A stretch of 64,000 bases of DNA from JBBQUN01 sp963698395 (lineage in GTDB: Bacteria > Actinomycetota > Acidimicrobiia > Acidimicrobiales > SZUA-35), in assembly GCA_963698395.1 (NCBI GenBank), contig CAVOQQ010000003.1, positions 372,001-436,000 of the forward strand, written 5' to 3'. Position numbers and translations under genes: made by a program. Below are positions 24,060-32,064 of this stretch, piece by piece; position 1 is the stretch's first letter; every line of letters starts with the position of its first letter. The notes beneath the pieces were generated by a model, which worked only from the letters and a program-made list of their open reading frames with translations, was not told the DNA's origin and did no database searches.

Positions 24060-25631
24060 CTACTCGGCTGGGGTCGGAACGGCGAAGCTGCGAAGGATGG
24101 CGTGCTGGCGGGATTGATCGTTCGTTGCCTTGGGAGCGAACCACGCCGTACGGAACCCGAGGGCGCGGGCGGCATCGAGATTGTCGAGCTCGTCATCGAC
24201 CACGAGGATCGTCGATGGCGCCGCCCCGGTGATCCGCCGCAACACCTCGTAGATCGGCTGGTCGGGTTTGCGCACGCCGACGGCGCCGCTCACGATCCAC
24301 GGGTCGATCAGACCCTCGAGGCTGTGTTTCGACCGGAGCTTGGTTGCCCACTCCGTACAGTCGTTCGTGACGCACGCAACCTGCACGCCGTTCCGGCGCA
24401 GATACCGCAAGAACTTCACCACGCCGGGGCTGAGCTGGAAGAGATTGAGATAGTCGTCGTCGAGTCGATTGGGGTCGCCCTCGACGCCGACAGCGGTCCA
24501 GAACTCGGCGGGCGTGATCCGGCCGAGACTCATCGCCCGTGCACGAGCCACGATCTTGTCGTGGGTCACCTCGGAACCACGCTCACGCACGAACGGAACG
24601 AGGAGTTGATTGATGTCGTCACCCTGCCGGTAGAGCACGCCCATGCCGTCGAGCGCGACGACCGCCGGCAACTCGTCTTCGTCTCCGTCGGGCTCGACCA
24701 CCGACGGATCGTTGACGGCTTCGGGTGGCGACTTGCCCGAGGATCGGCCCGTCTTGGCCGCCTTCGGCTTGCCCGAGCCACTCGATTTCGCCGCCGCACT
24801 CGACTTGGCCGACCCACGAGCACTGCCTGCCTTGCGGGCCTTGTCCGGCCGCAACACCCGCAACACGTGACCAAAGGCCACGAGGACGGCAAGCACTGCC
24901 GCCACGATGGCGACACCTCGCCACACGAGTGCCGCCACCTCTCGGGTGGACGACATCACGCTGATCGAGACCGGCGCCGACGCGTCGAGACGAGTCGTGA
25001 ACACCCGACCCGAATCGGAACCGTCAGGGTCGAGCGCTCCGTTGGAGAACTCCGGGTCGATGGTTCCCGGCAGGCGGACCGTCATGGTCACGAAGACATC
25101 GGCCGGCGTGGCCCCGTATCGCTCGGCGATATCGGTCACCGATCGACCGAGGCTGGCCGCGAGCTCGTCATCGGAGAACGCTTCGAACCCCGATGGATTG
25201 ATGACACCGTTCAGTTCGTAGTCGACCGTGGCGAACGCCTTGGTGCGTTCCAGCGTGAAGGGGCCGACGAAGCTGTCGCCACCGACCAGTTCGGCCATGA
25301 CCTCGCCGAACTGCTGCGGCGTACCGAACGCCTTCGCCGCCGAGACCCGTACGGCGCCGTTCTCGTCGGGTTGGGGCGGATCGATCTCCCAGCCGGCCTG
25401 GAAGAGATCTTCCAGCGCGAGGCCATCGGTGCTCGGCAGATCGAGAACGGCCGCTGCGGTCTCGCGATCGAGCACGAGCGTCGCCGTGACCACACCCGAA
25501 CCGTCTTCTTCGACGTCGACGTCGACCATCACGTCGGTTCGGCAACCCGAGGCCGCCAACGCGACCAACCCGAGGAACAGCACGACGATCCAACGGCGGG
25601 TCGTGATTCGTGATTCGGGCCCTCTCAACAC
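24060..25631 (-). CDS. fusion protein: LppM-like lipoprotein domain, membrane helix and HAD hydrolase domain
   Basis: The 523-residue protein joins two normally separate modules. Residues 1-30 form a lipoprotein-type signal ending AASGC. Residues 31-230 resemble the LppM/DUF3153 extracytoplasmic domain (TDVMVDVDVEEDGSGVVTAT). A membrane helix (about 236-258) and a Lys/Ser/Ala-rich linker (260-320) lead to a HAD-like hydrolase domain. HAD motif I is VALDGMGVLY: the nucleophile Asp328 is kept, but the +2 acid/base Asp is Met. Motifs II (VACVTND), III (GVRKPDQPIYEV) and IV (LVVDDELDN) are present. The HAD part would face the cytoplasm. Substrate is unknown. Confidence 0.85.
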   Translation of the reverse strand: MLRGPESRITTRRWIVVLFLGLVALAASGCRTDVMVDVDVEEDGSGVVTATLVLDRETAAAVLDLPSTDGLALEDLFQAGWEIDPPQPDENGAVRVSAAKAFGTPQQFGEVMAELVGGDSFVGPFTLERTKAFATVDYELNGVINPSGFEAFSDDELAASLGRSVTDIAERYGATPADVFVTMTVRLPGTIDPEFSNGALDPDGSDSGRVFTTRLDASAPVSISVMSSTREVAALVWRGVAIVAAVLAVLVAFGHVLRVLRPDKARKAGSARGSAKSSAAAKSSGSGKPKAAKTGRSSGKSPPEAVNDPSVVEPDGDEDELPAVVALDGMGVLYRQGDDINQLLVPFVRERGSEVTHDKIVARARAMSLGRITPAEFWTAVGVEGDPNRLDDDYLNLFQLSPGVVKFLRYLRRNGVQVACVTNDCTEWATKLRSKHSLEGLIDPWIVSGAVGVRKPDQPIYEVLRRITGAAPSTILVVDDELDNLDAARALGFRTAWFAPKATNDQSRQHAILRSFAVPTPAE

Positions 25632-25638
25632 CGTGGCA

Positions 25639-25644
25639 ACACTA
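25639..25644 (-). promoter_or_regulatory. -10 element of LppM-HAD gene (leaderless)
   Basis: TAGTGT on the minus strand ends 7 nt before GTG 25631. Confidence 0.5.
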
Positions 25645-25778
25645 CCGGCCAGGCGACCCCTCCTTGGCCAATGCCAAAACGAGCACGCCGACCAAACGCG
25701 CCGGTGGGGCGCATCGATCGATGCGCCCCACCGGGGCCTGCGGTTTCGTTGCTGGGGCGTGACCCCGCCCGGAGCGAG

Positions 25779-28314
25779 TCAGTCGCCGGCCTCGGCCAAT
25801 TCTGGCGTGGACGGCGGCTGGAAGCCCTCGTGTGCCGTGAACGACAGCTCGCGGTTCCCTTCGTCGTCTTCGACGACATCGACCACGACGATCTGCCCGG
25901 CCCGGAACTCCTTGTAGAGGAGTTTCTCGGAGAGCACGTCTTCGACCATGCGCTGGATGGCACGCCGCAGCGGGCGGCCGCCCATGGTGGGGTCATAGCC
26001 ACGATCGGCCAGCAGATGCTTGGCGTCGGTGGTGAGTTCGAGGCCGATGCCCTGGTTCTCGAGTTGCTCGGTGGTGCGGGCGATCAGGAGATCGACGATC
26101 TGCGACGATCTCCGGCTTGCTCAGCTCGTGGAAGACGATGGTCTCGTCGACACGGTTGAGGAACTCCGGCCGGAAGTGCACCTTGAGCGCGTCGTCGACC
26201 TTCTGCTTCATGCGCTCGTACGACACGGCCTCGTCGACCTTGGCAAAGCCCAGTTGGGCCTTGCGCAGATCCTGGGTACCGAGGTTCGAGGTCATGATGA
26301 GCACGGTGTTGCGGAAGTCGACCGAACGACCCTGTGAGTCGGTCAAACGACCCTCTTCCAGGATCTGGAGGAGCGTGTTGAAGACGTCGGGGTGGGCCTT
26401 TTCGATCTCGTCGAAGAGGACGACGGAGAACGGCTTGCGACGAACGGCCTCGGTGAGCTGGCCACCTTCTTCGTAGCCGACGTAGCCGGGAGGCGAACCG
26501 ACGAGACGGCTCACCGTGTGCTTCTCCATGTATTCCGACATGTCGAGCGTGATGAGGGCCTTCTCGTCACCGAAGAGGAACGACGACAGGGTCTTGGCCA
26601 GCTCGGTCTTGCCGACACCGGTCGGGCCCAGGAAGATGAACGAACCCGATGGACGCCGGGGATCCTTCAGACCGGCACGGGTACGGCGGATCGACTGGGA
26701 GACCGCCTTGACGGCGTCTTCCTGGCCGATGACCCGCTTGTGCAGTTCGTCTTCCATGCGGAGGAGCTTTTCGGTCTCTTCCTCGGTGAGCTTGTAGACC
26801 GGGATGCCGGTCCAGATCGAGAGCACCTCGGCGATCGACTCTTCGTCGACCTCGTCGAAGAGATCGACACCCGACGCCTTGATCTCGGCCTCGAGTGCTT
26901 CCTTCTTGTCGAGGAGTTCCTTCTCCTTGTCCCGCAGGCGACCGGCCTCTTCGAAGTCCTGGTTCTCGACGGCACTCTTCTTCTGCTCGACGACGCCATT
27001 GAGCTCGGACTCGAGCTCTTTGAACTCCGGCGGTGTCGCCATGCGCTTGATTCGCAGGCGGGAGCCGGCTTCGTCGATGAGATCGATGGCCTTGTCGGGA
27101 AGGTGACGGTCGGCGATGTAACGGTCGGCGAGATTGGCAGCAGCGACGAGCGCCTGATCGGTGATGGTCACCCGGTGGTGGCTCTCGTAGCGATCACGCA
27201 GACCCTTGAGGATCTCGATGGTGTGCTCGACGGTCGGCTCCTCGACCCGGATTGGCTGGAAACGACGCTCGAGTGCGGCGTCTTTCTCGAGGTGCTTGCG
27301 GTATTCCTCGAGCGTGGTGGCGCCGATGGTCTGGAGCTCACCACGCGCAAGCATCGGCTTGAGGATGCTGGCCGCGTCGATGGCGCCTTCGGCGGCGCCG
27401 GCACCCACGAGGGTGTGGAGCTCGTCGATGAACAAGATGATGTCGCCGCGGGTCTTGATCTCCTTGAGCACCTTCTTGAGGCGTTCCTCGAAATCACCGC
27501 GGTACCGACTGCCGGCAACGAGCGCACCAAGGTCGAGCGAGTAGAGCTGCTTGCCCTGGAGCGTGTCGGGGACGTTGTCGGCGGCGATGCGCTGGGCGAG
27601 GCCTTCGACGATGGCGGTCTTGCCGACGCCAGGCTCGCCGATGAGCACGGGGTTGTTCTTCGTGCGCCGCGACAGCACCTGCATGACCCGCTCGGACTCG
27701 CGATCGCGACCGATCACGGGATCGAGTTTCTTGTCTCGGGCGAGCTGGGTGTAGTTGCGGCCGAACTGATCGAGGATCAACGAACCCGACGGAGCATCGG
27801 CGCTCCCGCCGCCCGGCGTGGCACCGGGCTTGCTCGAACTGGACTCGGGTGCGCTGCCGGAGGAGCCGGACGGACCCGAGTAACCACTGAGCAACTGGAT
27901 GACCTGCTGGCGCACCCGGCTGAGGTCGGCGCCCAACTTGACGAGGACCTGAGCGGCCACGCCTTCGCCCTCACGAATGAGGCCGAGCAGAATGTGCTCG
28001 GTACCGATGTAGTTGTGGCCGAGCTGGAGCGCTTCACGCAGCGACAGTTCGAGGACCTTCTTCGCCCGTGGGGTGAAGGGAATATGGCCCGACGGTGATG
28101 AGCCGCCCTGACCGATGATGTCCTCTACCTGGCTGCGAACAGCCTCCAACGAGATGGAGAGCGATTCGAGCGCTTTCGCGGCGACACCCTCTCCCTCGTG
28201 GATCAGCCCGAGCAGGATGTGCTCGGTACCGATGTAGTTGTGGTTGAGTAGGCGGGCTTCTTCCTGGGCCAACACGACGACGCGACGTGCTCGATCAGTG
28301 AAACGTTCAAACAT
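25779..28314 (-). CDS. clpC: ATP-dependent Clp protease ATPase subunit ClpC (frameshifted)
   Basis: ClpC is the Hsp100 unfoldase that feeds ClpP. Two N-terminal repeats (NYIGTEHILLGLIHEGEGVA and its near copy), AAA-1 (GEPGVGKT, ILFIDELH), a middle domain with a UVR-like EEAGRLRDKEKEL, and AAA-2 (GPTGVGKT) are all present. After LSKPEIV the frame breaks. One extra base within 26100-26106 throws the frame out; removing it continues as IVDLLIARTTEQLENQG through MGGRPLRRAIQRMVEDVLSE to the stop at 25779, giving 844 residues, the normal length. As sequenced, the first frame ends at 25993. ATG 28314 has GGAGGAGT. A sequencing indel is the likeliest cause. Confidence 0.93.
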
Positions 28315-28379
28315 GGAACTCCTCCCGGTGGGGCGTGAGGAACGTGGAGCGAGTCTAGCGGCGCCCGTAGCCTCAAGGT

Positions 28380-28393
28380 CGGCTCGCGAGCCG
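28380..28393. promoter_or_regulatory. 14-bp palindrome upstream of clpC
   Basis: CGGCTCGCGAGCCG is a perfect palindrome 66 bp before the clpC start, just upstream of a candidate promoter (TTGAGG and TAGACT on the minus strand). It does not match the HspR (HAIR) or CtsR sites as I know them. It could be an operator, but GC-rich palindromes also arise by chance. Confidence 0.35.
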
Positions 28394-28553
28394 TAGGTGT
28401 GAGAACTCCGCGGACATCCTCGATGTTCCCAGGTGCCGCGGTCGAACGACACATCCGGCGAAATCCCGACTCCGGAGACCAACGACTGCGACGCGTGAGC
28501 GCTGGTCACCAGGGGTGGGATCCCTTGGTTGAGGATCGCCGCTACCGGTGCTC

Positions 28554-28559
28554 TAGGTT
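28554..28559 (+). promoter_or_regulatory. -10 element of polyprenyl synthase gene (leaderless)
   Basis: TAGGTT ends 6 nt before GTG 28566. Confidence 0.5.
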
Positions 28560-28565
28560 GTTTTC

Positions 28566-29561
28566 GTGGTCGCCAATCCGCTTGCACTCCTCCCCACCGG
28601 TCCTGATGACAAAGCACGTGTCGAGTCCACGCTGCTCGAGGTCGTCCACATCGAGGGTGACGAGTATCTCTCCGAGATCGCCTCCCACCTCATCAAGGCA
28701 GGCGGCAAGCGCCTTCGACCGCTGTTCACGATCGCCGCAGCAGCGGCTTCGTTGCCCGACGGCGCCTCGGTCCACCACGACGTGGTTCGCGGGGGCGTGG
28801 CGGTCGAGTTCGTCCACATCGGCTCGCTCTACCACGACGACGTCATGGACGAGGCCGAGATGCGGCGCCAGGTCATCAGCGTCAACGCTCGCTGGGGCAA
28901 CCTCAAGGCCATCCTGGCCGGCGACTACCTCCTGGCGAAGGCCTCGGAGATCGCCGCCGATCTCGGCACCGAGGTGGCGGGCCTCCTCGCCGCCACCATC
29001 GCCGAGCTCTGCCGAGGCCAGGTCGGCGAACTGCAGACGATGTACGACGTCACCCGCACCGAGGCCCAGTACTTCCCCTCCATCGAGGGCAAGACCGCCT
29101 CGCTCTATTCCGCCGCTTGTCGCATCGGCGGCATCGTGTCGAGGCAATCCCGCGAAGACATCGACCGACTCACCGAGTTCGGTCGCCTCTACGGCATGGC
29201 CTTCCAGGTGATCGACGACATCCTCGATGTGATCGCCACCGACGAACAGCTCGGCAAGCCGGCAGGCAACGACATGGTCGAGGGCGTCTACAGCCTCCCG
29301 GTCATCCACACCCTGGCCTGGCCCGAAGGAGCCATCCTCCGCGAGATGCTGGCCGACGGACTCGATCCGGCGCAACGCTTCGAAGCCATCGACATCGTCC
29401 GCCGTGGCCCCGGCGTCGACTCGGCCTTCGCCGTTGCCGAAGACTTCGTCGAACAAGCCAAGGCCGTGCTGGCCCAGGTCAGCACCAACGCGGCGGCGAC
29501 GGCGCTGGCCGGTGCGGCCGATCATCTGCTCCAGTCGGTCCCCCGTCCCCAGACAGCCTGA
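28566..29561 (+). CDS. trans-polyprenyl diphosphate synthase
   Basis: The 331-residue all-helical prenyltransferase elongates allylic diphosphates with isopentenyl diphosphate. The first Asp-rich motif is HDDVMDEAEMRR (about residues 94-105) and the second is FQVIDDILDV (about 214-223). AGGKRLRPLF (about 45-54) binds diphosphate. The first motif has DDxxD spacing, typical of long-chain (C40-C50) synthases that supply the menaquinone side chain; product length is inference. It starts at GTG. Its TGA stop lies inside the first unit of a 14-bp tandem repeat. Confidence 0.92.
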   Translation: MVANPLALLPTGPDDKARVESTLLEVVHIEGDEYLSEIASHLIKAGGKRLRPLFTIAAAAASLPDGASVHHDVVRGGVAVEFVHIGSLYHDDVMDEAEMRRQVISVNARWGNLKAILAGDYLLAKASEIAADLGTEVAGLLAATIAELCRGQVGELQTMYDVTRTEAQYFPSIEGKTASLYSAACRIGGIVSRQSREDIDRLTEFGRLYGMAFQVIDDILDVIATDEQLGKPAGNDMVEGVYSLPVIHTLAWPEGAILREMLADGLDPAQRFEAIDIVRRGPGVDSAFAVAEDFVEQAKAVLAQVSTNAAATALAGAADHLLQSVPRPQTA

Positions 29562-29618
29562 ACCAGACAGCCTGAACCAGACAGCCTGATCCAGACAGCC
29601 TGATCCAGACAGCCTGAA
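29549..29618. repeat. 14-bp tandem repeat, five copies, spanning a stop codon
   Basis: CCAGACAGCCTGAA or CCAGACAGCCTGAT is repeated five times at 29549, 29563, 29577, 29591 and 29605, with a decayed sixth unit. The first copy holds the TGA stop (29559-29561) of the polyprenyl synthase gene; the later copies are untranslated. The rest of the gap to 29752 shows no gene. Confidence 0.9.
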
Positions 29619-29752
29619 ATCAGACCGGCTGAACCCGCCGTTCCACGGCGCCTCCGTCGAGGCCGATCGTCGATGCCCTTGCGGACTTCGGCGAGACATG
29701 ACAGCGTGAGAGCTGAGACAACCGTCACACCAACCCGCAAGGGGGTCCCACG

Positions 29753-30193
29753 ATGGCCGTGATCTCCGCTCCGACGCACGCCTTACTCGGCACCGATGCC
29801 GTTGCCCACTGCTGGACCTGCAACCCTGACGGCTCGCCGCAGGTCTCGGTCGTCTGGGTGATCGCACAGAACGACGAGATCCTCTTCGGAACCGATGCTC
29901 GCAGCGTGAAGGCTCGGAACCTCGCCGCCAACCCGAGCGTCATCTTGTCGATCGAAGACACCGAGCGAAACGAACGAGGGTTCCAGCGCCATCTCGTGAT
30001 CCGAGGGCAGGCCACGATCGAGCCGGGACCCAACCCGGCCCTCATGGACGCGATGGCCGAGAAGTACACCGGCCTCAAACGCCACCCACTCGCCATGCGC
30101 GACTCGCCGACGAGCGTGATCGTGCGCGTCGCCATCGACCGCATCAGCGGCGTCGGACCCTGGATCGACGAAACAGCGACCGGCACCACCTGA
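29753..30193 (+). CDS. PPOX-class F420- or FMN-binding oxidoreductase
   Basis: The 146-residue protein is a split-barrel flavin- or F420-binding protein. AHCWTCNPDGSPQVSVVWVI (about residues 18-37) and LFGTDARSVKARNLAANPSV (about 44-63) match the PPOX-class F420-dependent group common in actinobacteria. These enzymes reduce varied substrates, and many have unknown roles. ATG 29753 is preceded by AAGGGGG, a good ribosome site. It stands alone, convergent with the membrane-anchored hypothetical protein downstream. Confidence 0.85.
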   Translation: MAVISAPTHALLGTDAVAHCWTCNPDGSPQVSVVWVIAQNDEILFGTDARSVKARNLAANPSVILSIEDTERNERGFQRHLVIRGQATIEPGPNPALMDAMAEKYTGLKRHPLAMRDSPTSVIVRVAIDRISGVGPWIDETATGTT

Positions 30194-30274
30194 GGGCCTG
30201 GTGCCTTCTCGAAGAACGGGACGGTGTCGGGGCGAAGGGCCCTCTGCCTGTTCGAGACCTGAGGAACTTGTCCG

Positions 30275-30907
30275 TCAGCCGTCGGGCACCGAGGCTTCGC
30301 AACCCTCGGTGTCGCCGGTGCCGGTGAAGGCGATCGGCACCAACACGTTGCCGGGCTGCCCTCCGAAGAGCCAACGACTCAGGTCGAGCCGCACGTAGTC
30401 GTCGAACTGGCTCGACGATCCCGCCTGGAAACACAGACCGTCCTGGAACGTCACGGTCACCGAGAAGGTCCGTCGCTCGTCGGCACGAAGCGAGAGATCG
30501 AGGTCGAACACGGCGTCGACTCCGTTCGAGGCCGAATGGGGCACGAGACTTCCTGGTTCCAACCGGGCGGCGAGCGCGCCCTGGGCGCCGGCGGCACCGA
30601 AGGGGATCACCACCCGATCGACATCGACCGAGCGTTCACCGGTGTTCTGGACGTGGAACTCGATGACGCACTCCATGCTGCGACGCAGTTCGATGCGGTA
30701 GAAGCTGAAGCTGCTCGACGAGTCCACTGCCTGCTCGACGGAGCCAGGCTCGATTCCGCTGCACTGCAACGGTGTGGCATCGACCACGACGCGGGTGTCG
30801 GCGAAGGCCGACTGGGCGTCGTTCCAGGCCCAGAGGTACAGACCGAACCCGGCAACGATGAGGATCGCCACGATGATCGGCCACCAGGGTCGACGGGTGC
30901 CTGCCAT
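30275..30907 (-). CDS. membrane-anchored hypothetical protein
   Basis: The 210-residue protein has one N-terminal helix (WWPIIVAILIVAGFGLYLWA, about residues 8-27) and an extracytoplasmic domain that looks all-beta. It has four Cys, perhaps in disulfides (TPLQCSGIE, RSMECVIEF, DGLCFQAG, TEGCEAS). I recognise no family. ATG 30907 is chosen because TACGAT precedes it by six bases; an open frame continues upstream through a tandem repeat to 31081 but is of low complexity. Function is unknown. Confidence 0.7.
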   Translation of the reverse strand: MAGTRRPWWPIIVAILIVAGFGLYLWAWNDAQSAFADTRVVVDATPLQCSGIEPGSVEQAVDSSSSFSFYRIELRRSMECVIEFHVQNTGERSVDVDRVVIPFGAAGAQGALAARLEPGSLVPHSASNGVDAVFDLDLSLRADERRTFSVTVTFQDGLCFQAGSSSQFDDYVRLDLSRWLFGGQPGNVLVPIAFTGTGDTEGCEASVPDG

Positions 30908-30913
30908 GCGCGC

Positions 30914-30919
30914 ATCGTA
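30914..30919 (-). promoter_or_regulatory. -10 element of membrane-anchored hypothetical (leaderless)
   Basis: TACGAT on the minus strand ends 6 nt before ATG 30907. Confidence 0.5.
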
Positions 30920-30969
30920 CCGATGGCTCCGACAGCTCGCCGTGATGGGGGACCTCCTGATCTGGTGAC

Positions 30970-31060
30970 GGTGTGATGAGACGGTGTGATGAGACGGTGT
31001 GATGAGACGGTGTGATGAGACGGTGTGACGAGGCGGTGTGACGAGGCGGTGTGACGGTGC
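30970..31060. repeat. 13-bp tandem repeat, about seven copies
   Basis: GGTGTGATGAGAC occurs four times from 30970 to 31021, followed by two copies of GGTGTGACGAGGC and a partial GGTGTGACGGTGC. It lies between the SDR gene and the promoter of the hypothetical protein, in a 261-bp stretch that otherwise holds only the repeat at 31127-31168. Confidence 0.9.
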
Positions 31061-31126
31061 GGTGGCCATGGAATCCTCCACCGCCCGAGGCTGCGATCAG
31101 CAGCAGGCCGAATCGGCCGATTGACT

Positions 31127-31168
31127 CGATGCCGGAGTGACCGGATCCGACGATGCCGGAGTGACCGG
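31127..31168. repeat. 24-bp-period direct repeat after SDR stop
   Basis: CGATGCCGGAGTGACCGG occurs at 31127-31144 and 31151-31168, separated by ATCCGA. The second copy touches the stop codon of the minus-strand SDR gene. Confidence 0.85.
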
Positions 31169-32047
31169 TCAGGCAGCGCCGCCGTTGATCTCGATGTTGG
31201 TGCCTGTCACGTAGCTGGAGGCATCAGACAGCAGATAGGCAACGACATCGGCGACTTCGCCGGTGGAGCCGACTCGGCGGAGCGGGATCGAGTTGATCAT
31301 CTGCTCGGCCACCGTTGCCGGATCGCTCGGAAAGTACTGGCTCCCGGCGCTGGCCTGCAGCTCGACCTGACGCTCCCACATCATGCCAGGACCGATGAAG
31401 GCGGGTGAGATGGCGTTGACCCGGATGTTCCACGGAGCGAGGTCCTTGGCAGCCGACTTCGTGAGCCCGATGATCGCTGCCTTCGACGCGCTGTAGGCCG
31501 CCATGTTCGGGGCGCCCGAAACCCCGGCCATCGAAGAGGAGTTGACGATCGCTCCCCCGTTTCCGGCATCGACCATGGCGGCACCGACGACCGCGAGCAC
31601 GGAGAAGGCGCCCACCACGTTGATCGACAGCACCTTTGCGACATCGGCAGGCGAGGTCCGATGGACCGGCGTGAACTCGCCCTGCACGCCGGCGTTGTTG
31701 AACAGCCCCCGGGGTGGCCCGAGTACCGATGCGCACGACTCGATGCCTGCCACGACGGCCGCATGATCGGTCACGTCGAAGCAGTGTTCGGCGACCGTTG
31801 CGCCATCGGCTCGGAGCTCGTCGGCCCGCAGCGCCAGCGAGTCGGCGACGGCGGGGTGGTCGCAGAGGAAGAGCCGGTGGCTGCCAGCGAGGTGGCGGGC
31901 CGCCGCCATGCCGATGTCGCCCGCCGCACCGGTGATGATGACGACGGGGGCAGGGCCCGACGGGTCGGTCGGCGAATCGTGCAACGCCGGCTCCGGCGCG
32001 GCGCTCGTCGGTACCGAATTGGATGGCCGTTCTCGTCTGCTGGGCAC
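31169..32047 (-). CDS. SDR family oxidoreductase
   Basis: The 292-residue protein is a classical short-chain dehydrogenase/reductase. The cofactor loop is ITGAAGDIG, in which the usual GxGIG ends DIG. NNAG lies in the middle, the catalytic Ser is in VNSSSMAG and the catalytic pair in AYSASKAA. The C-terminal VTGTNIEINGG is typical. GTG 32047 is chosen because CACACT lies six bases upstream and residues before it look non-coding. It adds about 30 residues before the Rossmann fold. It diverges from the mannitol dehydrogenase gene, so both may act in one sugar-alcohol or sugar-acid route. Confidence 0.9.
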   Translation of the reverse strand: MPSRRERPSNSVPTSAAPEPALHDSPTDPSGPAPVVIITGAAGDIGMAAARHLAGSHRLFLCDHPAVADSLALRADELRADGATVAEHCFDVTDHAAVVAGIESCASVLGPPRGLFNNAGVQGEFTPVHRTSPADVAKVLSINVVGAFSVLAVVGAAMVDAGNGGAIVNSSSMAGVSGAPNMAAYSASKAAIIGLTKSAAKDLAPWNIRVNAISPAFIGPGMMWERQVELQASAGSQYFPSDPATVAEQMINSIPLRRVGSTGEVADVVAYLLSDASSYVTGTNIEINGGAA

Positions 32048-32052
32048 CGACC

Positions 32053-32058
32053 TAGTGT
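32053..32058 (+). promoter_or_regulatory. -10 element of mannitol dehydrogenase gene (leaderless)
   Basis: TAGTGT ends 6 nt before GTG 32065, in a 17-bp gap shared with the divergent SDR gene. Confidence 0.5.
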
Positions 32059-32064
32059 GCCCGG

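Noticed and set aside
26100..26106. Programmed frameshift in clpC
   Set aside because: There is no slippery heptamer or stimulatory structure I can see, and no ClpC family member is known to me to use one.
30907..31081. N-terminal extension of the membrane-anchored hypothetical through the 13-bp repeat
   Set aside because: It would translate the repeat into a His/Ser/Pro-rich peptide, and a clear promoter lies just before ATG 30907.
29549..31168. CRISPR arrays at the tandem repeats
   Set aside because: The units are 13-24 bp and contiguous, with no unique spacers, and there are no cas genes.
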